Below are positions 1-11,682 of a stretch of 64,000 nt of DNA, in pieces. Source of the stretch: Zoroaster sp. YZ-2022 (lineage: Eukaryota > Echinodermata > Asteroidea > Forcipulatida > Zoroasteridae). Within the stretch, counting starts at the first letter, position 1; the number at the start of each line of letters is the position of its first letter. The notes under the pieces are model-generated. The model saw only the letters and a program-made list of their open reading frames with translations, was not told the DNA's origin and made no database searches. A program made the position numbers and the translations under genes. The stretch is taken from NCBI GenBank assembly GCA_029582265.1, contig CM055822.1, positions 37,574,590-37,638,589 on the forward strand, written 5' to 3'.

Positions 1-418
1 ATGTATACTGCCTTGGGCCATGACTTCTGTGAGAAAAATTACATGTGGTCTCCGCGCAAGACTATTTTTGTTTAATACAAAATACAAAATTTGGAGGTGT
101 GTTACGCATACATGCACATTGTACAGTGTACTTTGTACAAAAACAGTTAAACACCTTGAGTATTTGTCTCTCATGTACACTTAACTTTTATACATGTACA
201 TTACACTATAGTTTGCATACATATACAAGATCCATCAAAACAGCAATGAATGGGAAAAAACAAAAACTATTGTGGAAGTTCGTAAATTTCGTCCTGACAA
301 ATACATGGTACATGTATGCAGAACATGCCCAAAGTTACATGTAGTTGTGTCCTGCAGTTTGCACAAAGCTGTGTTACACAATGTGTACACGTAGTATGAC
401 CACTGAAGAGTTCTAGTG

Positions 419-515
419 TACATGTACATGTACATGTACTGTACATGTAATGTACACGTATGTACTGTACATGTAATGTACACGTATGTACTGTACATGT
501 AATGTACATGTACAT
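419..515. repeat. ACATGT/GTACAT palindromic simple-repeat tract
   Basis: This stretch is built almost entirely from overlapping ACATGT, GTACATGTAC and ACACGTATGTAC words, with a ~30-bp unit repeated about three times. Shorter runs of the same palindrome recur at about 770-785, 1915-1930, 2030-2046, 53540-53560 and 59873-59890, so it is a genome-wide word bias here and not a single site. The small open frames across it are compositional. I see no gene in 1-1100. Confidence 0.7.
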
Positions 516-1100
516 GATTTGTATCTAGAGTGGAATTCCCCAGGTTCCCCTTTACACAGTCCAGGAATGCACTATGACATTTTAACAACTCTGTCCATCT
601 GGTGTCCAAGCACACTGTACAATGTGTGATTACCACATGCAGGGATGGCCATGTTTGTATACAGTATACAGTGTAAGGAACCCATCATTACAGGAACCCA
701 GAAACCCTAGGATTTGGCATTCAGTTACATGTACATTACATAACGTGTACATACTGTACAATGTAGTATGTACATGTACATGTAAGTCAAGTGTTCAAAT
801 TTTTCTTTGCAGTTAAGTGCTTCTCCGACCAATAATGTACTGAATTTGTTGAAACTCCTTCATGCCGCACACATACACATGTACAGTACAGTCCAGAAGT
901 ACACATGTAAATAGCTAAATAAATACAAGAAAATAACTAGATATAAGTTTTTGTCACAACAAAAACAAGGTGTTCGGTTGAAGTTAAAATGGTTACGTCA
1001 TCAATTCGAAGTGTTGGAGAAGTCAAATGTTAACGTCTGTTGAAGTTCTCGCGAGAAGTTTATTTGAATACAATACAATACTGAATTTAGAAATTATTTT

Positions 1101-1410
1101 AATATTAAACTTTGACTTCCGGTTTGGACAGGAAGTAAGGTCAAATTGGGGTATAAATATTTTTTGACAATTAACGATCTGTATAATGGTACAACATTTT
1201 TTGAAAATATTAAATTTTGACTTCCGGTTTGGACAGGAAGTAAGGTCAAATTGGGGTCACCTTTGTGTAAATATTTTTCGACAATTAACAATCTGTATAA
1301 TGGTACAAAAATTGTGAATTTACCTCTTGTGGTTGTTGAGATATGATTTTTTTTAAATATTAAACTTTGACTTCCGGTTTGGACAGGAAGTAAGGTCAAA
1401 TCGGGGTCAC
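1101..1410. repeat. Three direct copies of a ~50-bp unit
   Basis: A unit starting AATATTAAACTTTGACTTCC and ending in a GGTCAAAT-GGGGT block occurs at about 1101, 1206 and 1356. The first two are 105 bp apart and the second and third 150 bp apart; the spacer carries a shared TTAACGATCTGTATAATGG-like segment. The minus-strand open frame here only reflects the repetition. Function unknown. Confidence 0.75.
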
Positions 1411-1620
1411 TCACAACTCGAGTTTCATCTACTTGTTAAGTTTCAAGTTCATGTGAAGTTTGCAAGTATGTTTTTGTTTGCGAACAAGATGGGGGAGAAG
1501 AAGTAGAAATAAAAAAATAAAAATAAATAAAATAAAAACGAACAAAAACAATAGGTGTTTCGGGTACATACCCGAACACCTAACAAACAGAAATAAACTT
1601 TAAAATACACAGATGCACAA

Positions 1621-1874
1621 TTTAACCAGTTCGCGTCGGAGGCCGTGTATACACGCAATTTTTTTTTGCACCGCAGATCGGAGAGCGTCTAAACACGCCG
1701 TAGGAAACTCCGGAATATTTGTATGCATGCTCGGTTGAGCCACGCATGTACAGTGACATGCTCGGAAGACGTGGCCACGCGCTGTGGAAGCTTCCATTAA
1801 CGTGTGTGTGGAAAAAATAAACCCGCCACAGGGGCCCAGAAAAACTTTTTTATTCCCGACGCGAACTGGTTAAA
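1621..1874. mobile_element. 254-bp MITE-like element with 19-bp perfect terminal inverted repeats
   Basis: The left end reads TTTAACCAGTTCGCGTCGG (1621-1639) and the right end is its exact reverse complement (1856-1874). The interior is non-coding. The flanks share only CAA on each side, so a 3-bp duplication is possible but weak. The size and perfect ends fit a non-autonomous DNA transposon; the superfamily is not identifiable from the ends. Confidence 0.75.
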
Positions 1875-3006
1875 CAACAAGCTTGAGGATTACCAAAAGG
1901 AAACTCATGTACTGTACATGTACATGTATGGCTGTCAAATTATCACTGCCTGTAAAGACCGAAGAAGACAGATTGTACGGACCAGATTCAGATTGTTTGA
2001 ATGGTAAATGAATCCTTCATATATACACATGTACATGTACATGTACGTTTACTCATAGCCCAGATTGGACTTTCACCTTCGTGTACTACAGTGACACCCA
2101 GGATTGGATAAAATAAAATTTGCTAATTTACAGAATTATTTTTTCGTAAACTGCTTAATGCTTATGAGGGTGTGAAGCTGCTGAAACTCAGCAGTAGAAT
2201 CCCGTAACCATGTACATATGCGGTTCTCCCCACATACATGTACAAACTAGCGTATTGGCCCGATACGCAAAGATTTTTGGCCGACACGCTGCCAAATTGC
2301 CGAGCACATTTTTTCCACCCAATACGCTCTAGATATTCTTTTAGTACCTTTATTGTTCATAGTAAAAAGAGTGGTCCGGGGAATAATAAGTTATAATCCA
2401 ACTTTTGTGTGCACTCGATCCTCCACCGAACACGCCGTTTACATGTCAGCATGTTTAATGTAACATGAATGCAGCATGCAGGCGCCAAATAGCGATTCGC
2501 TGATTCCCTTTCCCAGATCCAATAGACAGGTGCTTCTTTTCCAAAGATAGGCAGCAGTGAAACAACAGTGAAACAACAGTGAAACATCGACCCCCAAAAT
2601 CATGAATATATGCAACATAATGAACATATTCACGATCGAACAGCCAATGAGAAAAATAATAAAATAGCAACTATGCAAATCTATCCAATCACAACATGAT
2701 GAAATGGGTTCCTGAATTACAACCTTGTACACAATGCACACAGTCTGCAGCTCAAAGCATGCAACTCAAAAAATACATACATTTGTAAAGTACAAAAGCA
2801 GTTCATAGGGGCACATGCATCACGTGATTCGAAAGCTTTTTAAGCATAGTGCTGGGCACACACTGCGGAAGCTTTGTATTTTTGTGAACAACGAATAACG
2901 TCTAAAGAGTGGTCCCTACATGAGCATAAACACTGCTTACAATGGTGATTTTTTGTTTCGTCTTAAGGACTGATTGATTTGAAATAAAAGGGTGACCGTT
3001 AACATA
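1875..3006. other. Intergenic, no gene seen
   Basis: AT-rich sequence with scattered ACATGTAC words. Short open frames on the minus strand around 2357-2741 have no recognisable motif, overlap each other in two frames, and are treated as chance. Confidence 0.6.
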
Positions 3007-3014
3007 CTGGCATT

Positions 3015-4457
3015 TAGGCTTGGGCGATGACACGATAATATCGAATATCGCGATATATTTTTTTACGCGATTATGATATCGAGAACTTTTTAAATCATCG
3101 AGATATCGGCAGATCGCGATGAAAAAAATATATCGCGATGAAAAAATATATCGCGATTAAACAAAATCCTCGATTGTCAGTTGGGCCAGAAATTCCAAAG
3201 GAAAAAACTTAGGAAATCTTTTCAGCTTTCGTGAGAAACAAAATCTAACTACTTCTGTAGTAAACTGACTGTCGGATCACAAAGGAGCCGCCTGACAGGT
3301 TGTTGTTTAATAATCCACCGCCACTCAAAGAAATCTATTATGACTGATTTAAGTGTTGGGATTCGATTGAATGGGGTATTTGATCCAACAATGTGGAGAC
3401 AATGTTTACGTCTCACTGTCTATCCATGGTGGTCTGTGACTCTGGCTGGCGCACCACAGTCGAGTATATTATATCATACATATTTAAATATATGCAGAAT
3501 ATGGGCGTTACCTTAAAAACACGTAGCCATGAATTAAATCAAAGCATGGATCGGCAGCGGCTCGTTCAAAGTTCAGGGATTAGGACACTATTTTGTTGTA
3601 CCATACTGGGACTCTTGTCTCGTGTGACAAAACACATACACGTACTCTTGATAAACCATGTGACGTTTATTTAAAATAGTGTGACTACAATCCACATTTT
3701 CTGAATCACATGGTTTTATTCTCCACGGTACTATATGCAGGAATAAACCTAGTCACGTGTTTATACTATGACCCAGTCACATGGAACGCGTGAATCACGT
3801 GAACTCGGGCTGATGATTTGATTGGGACGCACGACGCAGTAACCGTCCCACATAATTATTATGCAAACGATTTGCCAATAGCGATGGGTGCATTTTTGCG
3901 ACCGTAACCAGAAACATGTTTGGGCTTTGGTCATTGGTTAAGCGTTTTCGCAAGTTCGGTTGTGCTGCGATGACATCATGGTTCTGACCAAACATAAACC
4001 GAACTTTGTGTGATCGGTTACGCTTAGTTTCAAGATGGCGGATTGTAAAAAGTGTTAAAACATGATGAAGTGATTGTTCGTACACCAGTATATCTTTCAA
4101 GTTACTAGCACTCACGAGTAAGTTCTATTTTGAGAAACGTTGATGACTGAACATGTCACAAACTGAAAACAATTGTCTGGTTACGTTCGCATTTTCGCGT
4201 AGCTGTGCCGTTTTGTTTCTGGTTAGGGTAGCGAAAACCCGCCCCATATGTTGCACTCGTGAACGGCGCAATTGCACGTGTCTCTCAGGTAAGCACTGGC
4301 AATTTATTGTGACACTTGTAGACGGGTACATCCCTGCCATTACCGGCTTTAAAGCACTCATGTGTGAAAAACAAAAATAATCGCGATATTATCGAATATC
4401 GCGATATATGTTTGACGATATATCGTGGATGAAAAAAATCGATATCGCCCAAGCCTA
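3015..4457. mobile_element. Non-autonomous hAT-like DNA transposon, 1,443 bp, with 8-bp target duplication
   Basis: The ends are TAGGCTTGGGCGAT (3015-3028) and ATCGCCCAAGCCTA (4444-4457), exact inverted repeats. Both are followed inward by long AT/CG palindromic stretches rich in ATATCGCGAT. The flanks carry an exact 8-bp direct repeat, CTGGCATT, at 3007-3014 and 4458-4465. An 8-bp duplication together with GGGCGAT-type ends is characteristic of the hAT superfamily. No transposase is visible inside. The short open frames at 3393-3674 and 3795-4380 lie on both strands and show no motif, so the element is judged non-autonomous and internally derived. Confidence 0.92.
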
Positions 4458-4465
4458 CTGGCATT

Positions 4466-5464
4466 ACTCTTAATGACGACTTAAATACAACTCGATTGCG
4501 TTCATTTTATTACGTTTAGTTGGCCTTCCCTCTGTCGATATGGGATGAACATAAACGTGCTCGTGAATTAGCATACATGCGCTAATTGTGCTGGAAGTTT
4601 CCCACGCTGCCAAAGCAATAACAAACTTGTGATGACCAATGGATTTTCACTTACAAATTCTATTATTTCGAGTACAATTTTGCAAGAAATAAAGAGGAAA
4701 TAATAACAGGCATTCAAGAACTCAATGTATGTATTTGTCTATGTCTGAAGCTTACAAGTACATTGTGTAGGCCAAAAATTACTTTCAAAGTTCATGTTTA
4801 TGTTTTCGTATATAAACTGCGGGAAAACTTTTTGCCAACTATTTGCGAATATATTCGCGAATAGTTGCCATGCGATTAATCAAATAGTAATTTTCACTAT
4901 TCGCCCAGGCCTAATTCTGACGACTCAGCCATCAGAACACAAATCCGATGCACTAAACCGCTCGACCATGGCACTCCACATGACGTCTTATTAGCATTGG
5001 AGCTTTCTCTACCCATTCATCGTTTCAAACACAGATTTTGATTGACCAATTTTGTAATACATTTGTGTGCCTGCGATATCACTTTTTGACCAACTATTGC
5101 TTAGAGACAAACATAAAGAGTCTTTCGAATTGGTGACGTTACCAACGGCTGCTGTTGGCCAATCACGATCGCGCACGATCACTGTGACTTGTGAGGGCAC
5201 TCAGTTTTTTATTTCCCCCATATGGCGATCATAAAACTTGTGCCACGTGATACAACAAAGCACGCATGATACGATGTCCAGTGACAAAAGTGTACTAAAC
5301 ATCGTCGTTGCACATAAAAATAAATACATGTAAATAAATCCCAATGTACTTTTATTGCATGCCATGTAGGCCTCACCATTACAATATAATGTATAGCCAT
5401 TCCACCATTTTTGCCAGCCCATTCTACCAATTAAAACCCTCCTAGTCCTACTATAGCTGAACTT
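4466..5464. other. Intergenic, tRNA-like fragment only
   Basis: No gene recognised. Around 4918-4985 there is a segment with a sequence like the internal part of a tRNA-derived SINE on the minus strand (a CCGCTCGACCA-type motif), similar to the end of the repeat near 37,590. The open frames at 5009-5488 have no motif. Confidence 0.45.
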
Positions 5465-5924
5465 GGAAAGAATGTCGTATCCGACCACTACATTTTAAGT
5501 GTTTTGGGGAATTTTTTTTTGCAACCACTAACCAATTAAAACATTATTCTATCGATTTTTTGGGGTACAGAAAGCAAAAACAATCTTTAAAATCCACTTT
5601 TATGATGGTTTTTGGACTTTATTTCCCTACTAAAACAATCCTCCCCTTCAGAAAATAGGACACTATTATAGTTGCCACTGCGCATGTACAATGACTGTGT
5701 TGGTCACTAATGGTGAGTTGACAAGATCTGACTGACATGACTGAGGAAGTCATCGTATACCAAAAATGCCCGATTTTTCATGAAATAAATATCCAGGAAT
5801 AATTTGAAGTGTATGTCCATCATCATCCATATGTTCTCTACATGTGTACCTTACTAGGTAGGTAAAATTACATTATTGGTTATAATGAATGAGAAAAAGT
5901 GGCGGTCGGATAAGACATTCTACC
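5465..5924. mobile_element. Left half of a 1,031-bp palindrome: 460-bp MITE-like unit
   Basis: This unit begins GGAAAGAATGTCGTATCCGA and ends GTCGGATAAGACATTCTACC, so its own two ends are inverted repeats of each other. Its whole interior is repeated in reverse complement at 6036-6495, e.g. the block containing CCTCCCCTTCAGAAAATAG. Non-coding. No clear target duplication flanks the pair. Confidence 0.8.
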
Positions 5925-6035
5925 CCTGAACTTTTGTGGCAAGTAGCCATTTTGGTCAAAAGAACCCCCCAGCTGGTTTTGACTGTCAGTTTGACCACCT
6001 TCAACATCATAAATTGAACATTCTTAGAGATCTGC

Positions 6036-6495
6036 GGTAGAATGTCATATCCGACAGCCATTTTTTCTCATTCAATATAACCAATAATTATCTTACCTAC
6101 CCAGTAAGGTGGAAAACATATGGATGATGATGGACTTATACTTCAAATTATTCCAGGATATTTATTTCATGAAAAATCGGGCATTTTTGGTAGGCCTATA
6201 CGATGACTTCCTCAGTCATGTCAGTTTGATCTTGTCAACTCTCCGGTTAGTGACAAACAGGGTCATTGTACATGCGCAGTGGCAACTATAATAGGATCCT
6301 TCTATTTTCTGAAGGGGAGGATTTTTTTTAGAAGTGAAATAAAGTCCGAATATCATCATATAAGTGTATTTTAAAGATAATTTTCACTTTCTTTACCCCC
6401 AAAAATCGATAGAATAATTTTTTAACTGGTTAGTGGTTGCAAAAACATTCCAAGAAAACCCTTAAAAAGTGGCGGTCGGATACGACATTCTTTCC
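6036..6495. mobile_element. Right half of the palindrome: inverted 460-bp MITE-like unit
   Basis: This is a reverse-complement copy of 5465-5924 of exactly the same length, separated from it by a 111-bp unique centre (5925-6035). It starts GGTAGAATGTCATATCCGAC and ends GGATACGACATTCTTTCC. Divergence between the halves is modest, scattered substitutions and small indels. The pair could extrude as a long hairpin. It may be one foldback element or two head-to-head insertions. Confidence 0.8.
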
Positions 6496-6555
6496 GAGAT
6501 CTGAGGGAGTAATGTTATCGTTGTCGTTATCAATTCATAATTGCGACACAATGAC

Positions 6556-7944
6556 TAGGTACATGTATGTGGCAATCCCATGCATTGCCGCTAACCTTTT
6601 TGGCCGCGGCCTCAATCTCGGGTTCAATCGCCGTGGCAAAGACACCGTGGAGCTAGCGCTTTGTTATGTTTCGCTGAGGGCGTTCTTTTTGGCGTACCTA
6701 GTAGCTCTTTTTTCAAATATGTAGATCACATATTCTCCTTCAACCTCGTTCTCGAATTTTCTGAATACGGCAATTAGAATTTTCCAAAATAAATTCTCGA
6801 AATTGGGGTTTGTTCTTGCTCATCAAAACCATCAACGATTTACCCAAAGGTGAGTAAAATACCTTATCAAACCACAATAATAATTTTTCTATACTTGTTT
6901 TCTACCTCTTGGCCAATTTTGACGGCAATTGGACTATTCGCAGTTATGTTTTTTGCATTCGCAGACATCGATGCAACCAAAGATTGTATTGCGCCGCGTT
7001 CAGCGCGCTACCATCTTTGATGTCAACAAAGCGAATGTTCAATCGGCGGAATTTTCAGTCCGATAAATCGTCCGTCATTATTTTTTCATCTTTCCAGTCC
7101 AATATAATTTATTAATTTTTCTAATGTTTAATTAAATCAGGAATAAGAATTTCTCGCGGATTTCAATATAAATATTAAAAAATCCTCAGATTTGAGTATT
7201 TATTTTTCTGTTTTTTTTATTTATTTTCATTATTTTGTTGAAATCATCTTTCCAGTCCAATATAATTTATAAATTGTTCTAATGTTTAATTAAATCAGGG
7301 ATGAGAATCTTTTGCGTATTTCAGTGTAAAAATATGAAAATATTCCTCAGATTTGAGCAATTTTTTTTTTCATTATTTTTGTTAAATTTTTTTTTAACAC
7401 ATTTTTTTGGTATTTCTTATTTTTTGGATTAGTGCAGAAATATGAGCTAAACAATAAATTATCCTCTGAAAAAACCCGGAATGCAGCTCAGACCACCAAA
7501 AATGCCTCAGCTTTGAAAGTATTTGGCAACCCCTTGGCCCAATCACGTGCGCCAAAATGCCGTGAATGGCATCCGCGAAATGCTGCGAATAAAATTTCCT
7601 TTTTTTTTTTCATTTTCCTGATCTCATCCCTTAACTTTTACAGGTGCCTGTCATTTGTAAATCAGCACTACAATTACAAAATAAACTAATAATTGAATTA
7701 GCCTGGAAATACATGTAGGTTATTATTCTTCCTCTTTTCCCAAGCATTCCAGTGATACCAACCTTTTGAAAATTGGACAAGAATTAAGAAAGTATATGGA
7801 ATCCGAGAAAATCCCAGAAAATCTTGGAAACGGGTCACAAGTCAAATTTACATTTCTTTTGTTTTTCTTTATAAAATAATTGACCGAAACGGGCCTAAAA
7901 TTGCCGAATTCAACATGTCATAACTAAGGAAGATGATCCTTAAT
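6556..7944 (+). repeat. Left arm of a large inverted repeat
   Basis: Reads in opposite orientation to 8640-9842. The shared landmarks run in reverse order: GGCCGCGGCCTCAATCTCGG near 6601, a TTTCCAGTCCAATATAATTT block that is itself tandemly repeated (~7090 and ~7250), and a GGGCCTAAAATTGCCG block near 7890. The sequence is non-coding and AT-rich. The outer end is near AGGTACATGTATGTGG. The arm is about 190 bp longer than its partner because of indels. Confidence 0.75.
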
Positions 7945-8639
7945 AGTTATACTAGGGTTTTCAGTTGAAATTTTTTTCTTAAACCAATACTCAATATTTA
8001 TATCAAATTGAAGGTCTTGATGAAAGAAATACAATGGTTTTTAAATCAAGAAAATCGGACGAGTATCTTTTGAGGAATCCTGTTTTATTTAATAAAGTAT
8101 ACAGCATTCGATGAAGCGCGACTGTCCATACACTGTGTACATCCCTAATGGCAACAAAACCGTTGAATCAGCCTACACATACCGTGATACACACGCACAG
8201 CGTTCGTGCTCGTTTCCCTCATAAGAGCTTTGAAAGGGTGTAAAAAATACACTCTCCGCTCAAAACTACACACAATTACGGCTCAAAACTTTCACATATG
8301 ATAGAAAAGAGGTGTAAAATTCATTCACACACTACTCTTACCTTTCAACTTGAAGATTTCACCTCAAAAAACGGTGTTTAATTTTTATCTCTTCGTAACT
8401 TCGCAGGGCTCGAAATTAACGCTGGACCGCAGGCCCGATCCGAGGCCAGTGATTTTACCGTCGGGCCAGTAAACTTTCCACTGAACAAGTCCGGCGGTCT
8501 TGTGATTTTCAACTGAATAAAAATATATGTATACATTTACCTAAATCACAGTTTCATTCCCTTATTTAGCTATGTGACAAAAATTTCCAATACAACTGGT
8601 ATCATTGTCAAGGTCTTGAATAGACGATTACAATGATAT

Positions 8640-9842
8640 AAGGATCATCTTCCTGTGACCAAAAATAAGGAAGTTATGACATGTTGAATCCGGCAATTTT
8701 AGGCCCGTAAATGGCAATTATTTTATAAGGAAAAACAAAAGAAATGTAAATTTGACTTGTGACCCGTTTCCTAGATTTTCTCGGATTCCATATCATAACT
8801 TTCTTAATTCTTGTCCGATTTTCAAAAGGTTGGTATCACTGGCAATGCTTGGGAAAAGAGGAAGAATAATAACCTATTTCCAGGCTAATTCAATGATTAG
8901 TTTGTTTTGTAGTGCTGAAAAAATTACAAATAAGAAATACAAAAAAAATGTGTTAAAAAAAAATAATAATAAATTAAAAAAATTATGAAAAAAAATAAAT
9001 TACTCAAATCTGAGGATTGTTTTCATATTTTTACACTAAAATCTTCGAAAGCCTGTCATCCCTGATTTAATTTAATATTAAAACAATTTATAAATTATAT
9101 TGGACTGGAAATATAAAACAAAATAATGAAAATAGATTTAAAAAAATAGAGAAAAAAAATTACTCAAATCTGAGAATTTTTAATATTTATACTGAAATCC
9201 GCGAGAAATTCTTATCCCTGATTTAATTAAACATTATAAAAAACAATAAATGATATTGGACTGGAAATATGAAGAAAAAAAATGAAATAAGTTCATGAAA
9301 ACTAATATTATTGTGTTACGCCGATGTATATTACTTATTATATTAGGTTTAAACGGACGATTTATCGGACTGAAAATTGGTAGGTCTATAGCGCGCTGAA
9401 CGCGGCGCAATACAATCTTTGGTTGACATCGATGTTTGGGGAGTCCAAAAAACATAACTGGGAGACGTTCAATCGCCGTCAAAATTGGCCAAGAGGTAGA
9501 AAACAAGTATAGAAAAATGATATTTGTGGTTTGATAAGTGATATTACCCACCTTTTGGTAAATCGTCGATGGTTTTGATGAGCAAGAGCGAACCCAAATT
9601 TCGAGAATATTTTTTGGAAACTTCTAGATGCCGCATTCAGAAAAAATTGAGAACGAGGTTGAAGTAGAATATTTGATCTACGTCTTCGAAAAAAAATCTC
9701 CTGGGTACGTCAAAAAGAACGGCCTCAGCGAAACGTTACAAAGCGCTATCTCCACGGTGTCTTCGCCACGGCGATTCAACCCGAGATTGAGGCCGCGGCC
9801 GAAAAGATTTGCGACAATGCGTGGGATACGCACATACCTACC
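8640..9842 (-). repeat. Right arm of the large inverted repeat, inside the hAT-like element
   Basis: Reverse-complement partner of 6556-7944, ending near 9842 with CAATGCGTGGGATACGCAC. Because this arm lies inside the hAT-like element while the other lies outside, the pair is better explained as two independent insertions of one repeat family, in opposite orientation, than as a single foldback transposon. The open frame across 9628-9882 is not protein-like. Confidence 0.7.
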
Positions 9843-10460
9843 TTATTATCTTTCATTAAAAAACAAAAAAGGTTGTCTTTGACTCTGAGTGTGATTGTTT
9901 TTCTTCCTGTCTGTTGTCAAATTGCACCTCCGAGTGCGCATGCTGCTCCTATAAAAAACACGTTGGCCCACCCATGGCGCGCCCGCCGACGGCGCCGTGG
10001 TGCTGGAGAGGGAAATTGCTGGGGAGAACCACCGAACCAACTGCAGCTCGTGTATTATGCCCGGGTCGCGTCGCGCACAGTACCAGCGTCGTTCGTGTTT
10101 ACAAATACATGGACGATGTACGTGCGTGTGTAGCAAAAAAATACAACACAGGATGTAGTTTATTTGAAGTCTGATACCTTGCAAACGAATTTGTATAGCG
10201 TTGATGTCGTGTTATTGACGTCTAGGTTTTATGCTATTACCACGAATCCCTGTGTTGCATGGAGATAAGTATGGTCTTGTTTCCATACGTCTTGCTCGCT
10301 AAGTCTAGCAATAACGGGTTGAGTGCACTGACTACTAATAATTTTATGACAGATCACGTTGTATTGTTCCGAGTTTTGACACTCGTTTTCTGACGGCCTG
10401 ATATTCTGTCAGTCAAGAACAGTTTTCAATTTTTCTCGAGGCTGAGAAGACTAAGAAAGT

Positions 10461-10894
10461 TATGTGGAAATTCCTAGATGGAGTGTCAAAGCCTTATAAA
10501 TCGCCTACAAAACGATCAGCAAATGAAAAAATTGCACTTGCGCAAAGGTATGAAAAAACGCGGAAGAGGAGTTTCCAAGAAAGTTGGAGAAGTTGAGAAC
10601 AGAGAATGTAGCGATCCAGGAAGCAGCTTTGTATTGGGTTGCACAAATTTTAAAAGTGATACTATCGTTTGCCACGAAAAGACCGTGAAACACCAGAAAG
10701 CTGCAAGAGCAGACGAAGTAAAGCATGCACCAGCTGGTTCAACTCCTGCCGAACGTATGTTGCAACAAATGAACAAAGTGCAAGCTGGCAAAATGAGGAA
10801 ACTCTTCCTGACAACTCATGCTCTTGTGAAAAAGGGGAGGCCTTTCACAGACTTTTCCTGGATGTGCAAGCTAGACAAGGCCAAAGGGGTCGAG
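10461..10894 (+). pseudogene. hAT-like/ZNF862-type BED-like exon, frameshifted
   Basis: From the ATG at 10461 one frame gives 44 residues (MWKFLDGVSKPYKSP...) rich in Lys/Arg and ending in SWRS then a stop. The second frame (to 10894) carries SSFVLGCTNFKSDTIVCHEK, then TVKHQKA, and later GRPFTDFSWMCKL. Proteins of the ZNF862/KIAA1586/C17orf113 group, which derive from hAT transposases, share this order: a basic start, a zinc cluster with GCTNFK and H-x5-H, then a KK-x-RPF-x-DF segment. The first Cys pair expected between the two frames is missing, so a deletion plus frameshift destroyed the finger. The exon ends at a good donor (G|GTAAGT at 10895). Downstream catalytic exons are not seen. Moderate confidence in family, high in breakage. 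Confidence 0.6.
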
Positions 10895-11221
10895 ATTGGT
10901 AAGTATATGTAACACCCCAATGTAAGGATACATTGCAACGGTTCAACCTGTGAAAATTTCATTATATGTTTTTTTTTCAAGGGTTTTGTGCACAAAAAGC
11001 TGGGCTTATTTTGACTAACATTTAAAGTTGCCAAAGGGAGAGTTTTGTGTAGCTTTTTTAAGACAAATAGTACAATCACAGCGCGATAATAGGTTTTCTT
11101 TCTGGGGAAAAAAGTTGTTTAAATTTATGTTTGCCAAGAGATAACTTATTTATTTTTGGTTATGATATTATTTGCAATATTATAAAGAGAGATTTATGAG
11201 AGAGAGGATTGCCTTCCTTAA

Positions 11222-11481
11222 CCCTCCTATAGGTTTAACAATCAAAGACACTCAAAATTTGTATGTCTCTCTTAACCCATTGACTTTGTGCAGTGCACTC
11301 AAATAAATGCAAGCACATGTGGCTGTGATAGGTCAAACCAAAACCACTCGACAGTAATGTACACAGCTCTGTGTGACTCTGTGGTTTGACCTACCAATTG
11401 GCAATGCAACCAAAAATACTCAAGTGACTGTCTGTGGGTGCGATACTTACTGGGCCAAATTTCAGCCTGGGCATAGGAGGG
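11222..11481. mobile_element. piggyBac-like MITE, 260 bp, TTAA target duplication
   Basis: TTAA (11218-11221) is followed by CCCTCCTAT, and the right end is ATAGGAGGG followed by TTAA (11482-11485). TTAA duplications with CCC-starting inverted repeats are the hallmark of piggyBac-type elements. A second inverted pair inside (GGTCAAACC near 11332 and GGTTTGACC near 11382) could form a hairpin. Non-coding. It is nested in the 8404-11677 element. Confidence 0.85.
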
Positions 11482-11682
11482 TTAATAAGACTTCAAATTA
11501 AAAAAAACCTGCTTTTCATGTGTTAAACCTTACCTATTGTAGTATGCGTTTTTGTTGTGTTTTTGTTTTTTTCTTCTCATATGACTTCGGTCTTGTAAAA
11601 AATGTTCCGGTCCAGTAAAAATGTTGGGCTACAAGCCCTGTGGTCTTGTGGATTTTTTTTCCCAAATTCGAGCCCTGCTTCG

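Larger units (their letters stand above)
8404..11677 (+). mobile_element. hAT-like DNA transposon, ~3.27 kb, degenerate, with nested inserts
   Basis: The ends are CAGGGCTCGAAATT (8404-8417) and AAATTCGAGCCCTG (11664-11677), nearly perfect inverted repeats, directly flanked on both sides by CTTCG (8399-8403 and 11678-11682). CAGGG-type ends occur in hAT-like families; a 5-bp duplication is shorter than the usual 8, so assignment is tentative. Inside are a broken transposase-like exon (10461-10894), a piggyBac-like MITE (11222-11481) and one arm of the large inverted repeat (8640-9842). Subterminal sequence near 8450-8510 and 11590-11640 shares CGGTC-rich words in inverted order. Confidence 0.7.

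Noticed and set aside
1..820. Cys/Tyr/Thr-rich frames in the ACATGT tract
   Set aside because: Codons TAC, ATG, TGT, ACA come directly from the palindromic repeat on both strands.
9628..10184. Overlapping open frames on both strands upstream of the hAT-like exon
   Set aside because: Partly inside the inverted-repeat arm and partly GC-rich 5' sequence; no motif and mutually exclusive frames.
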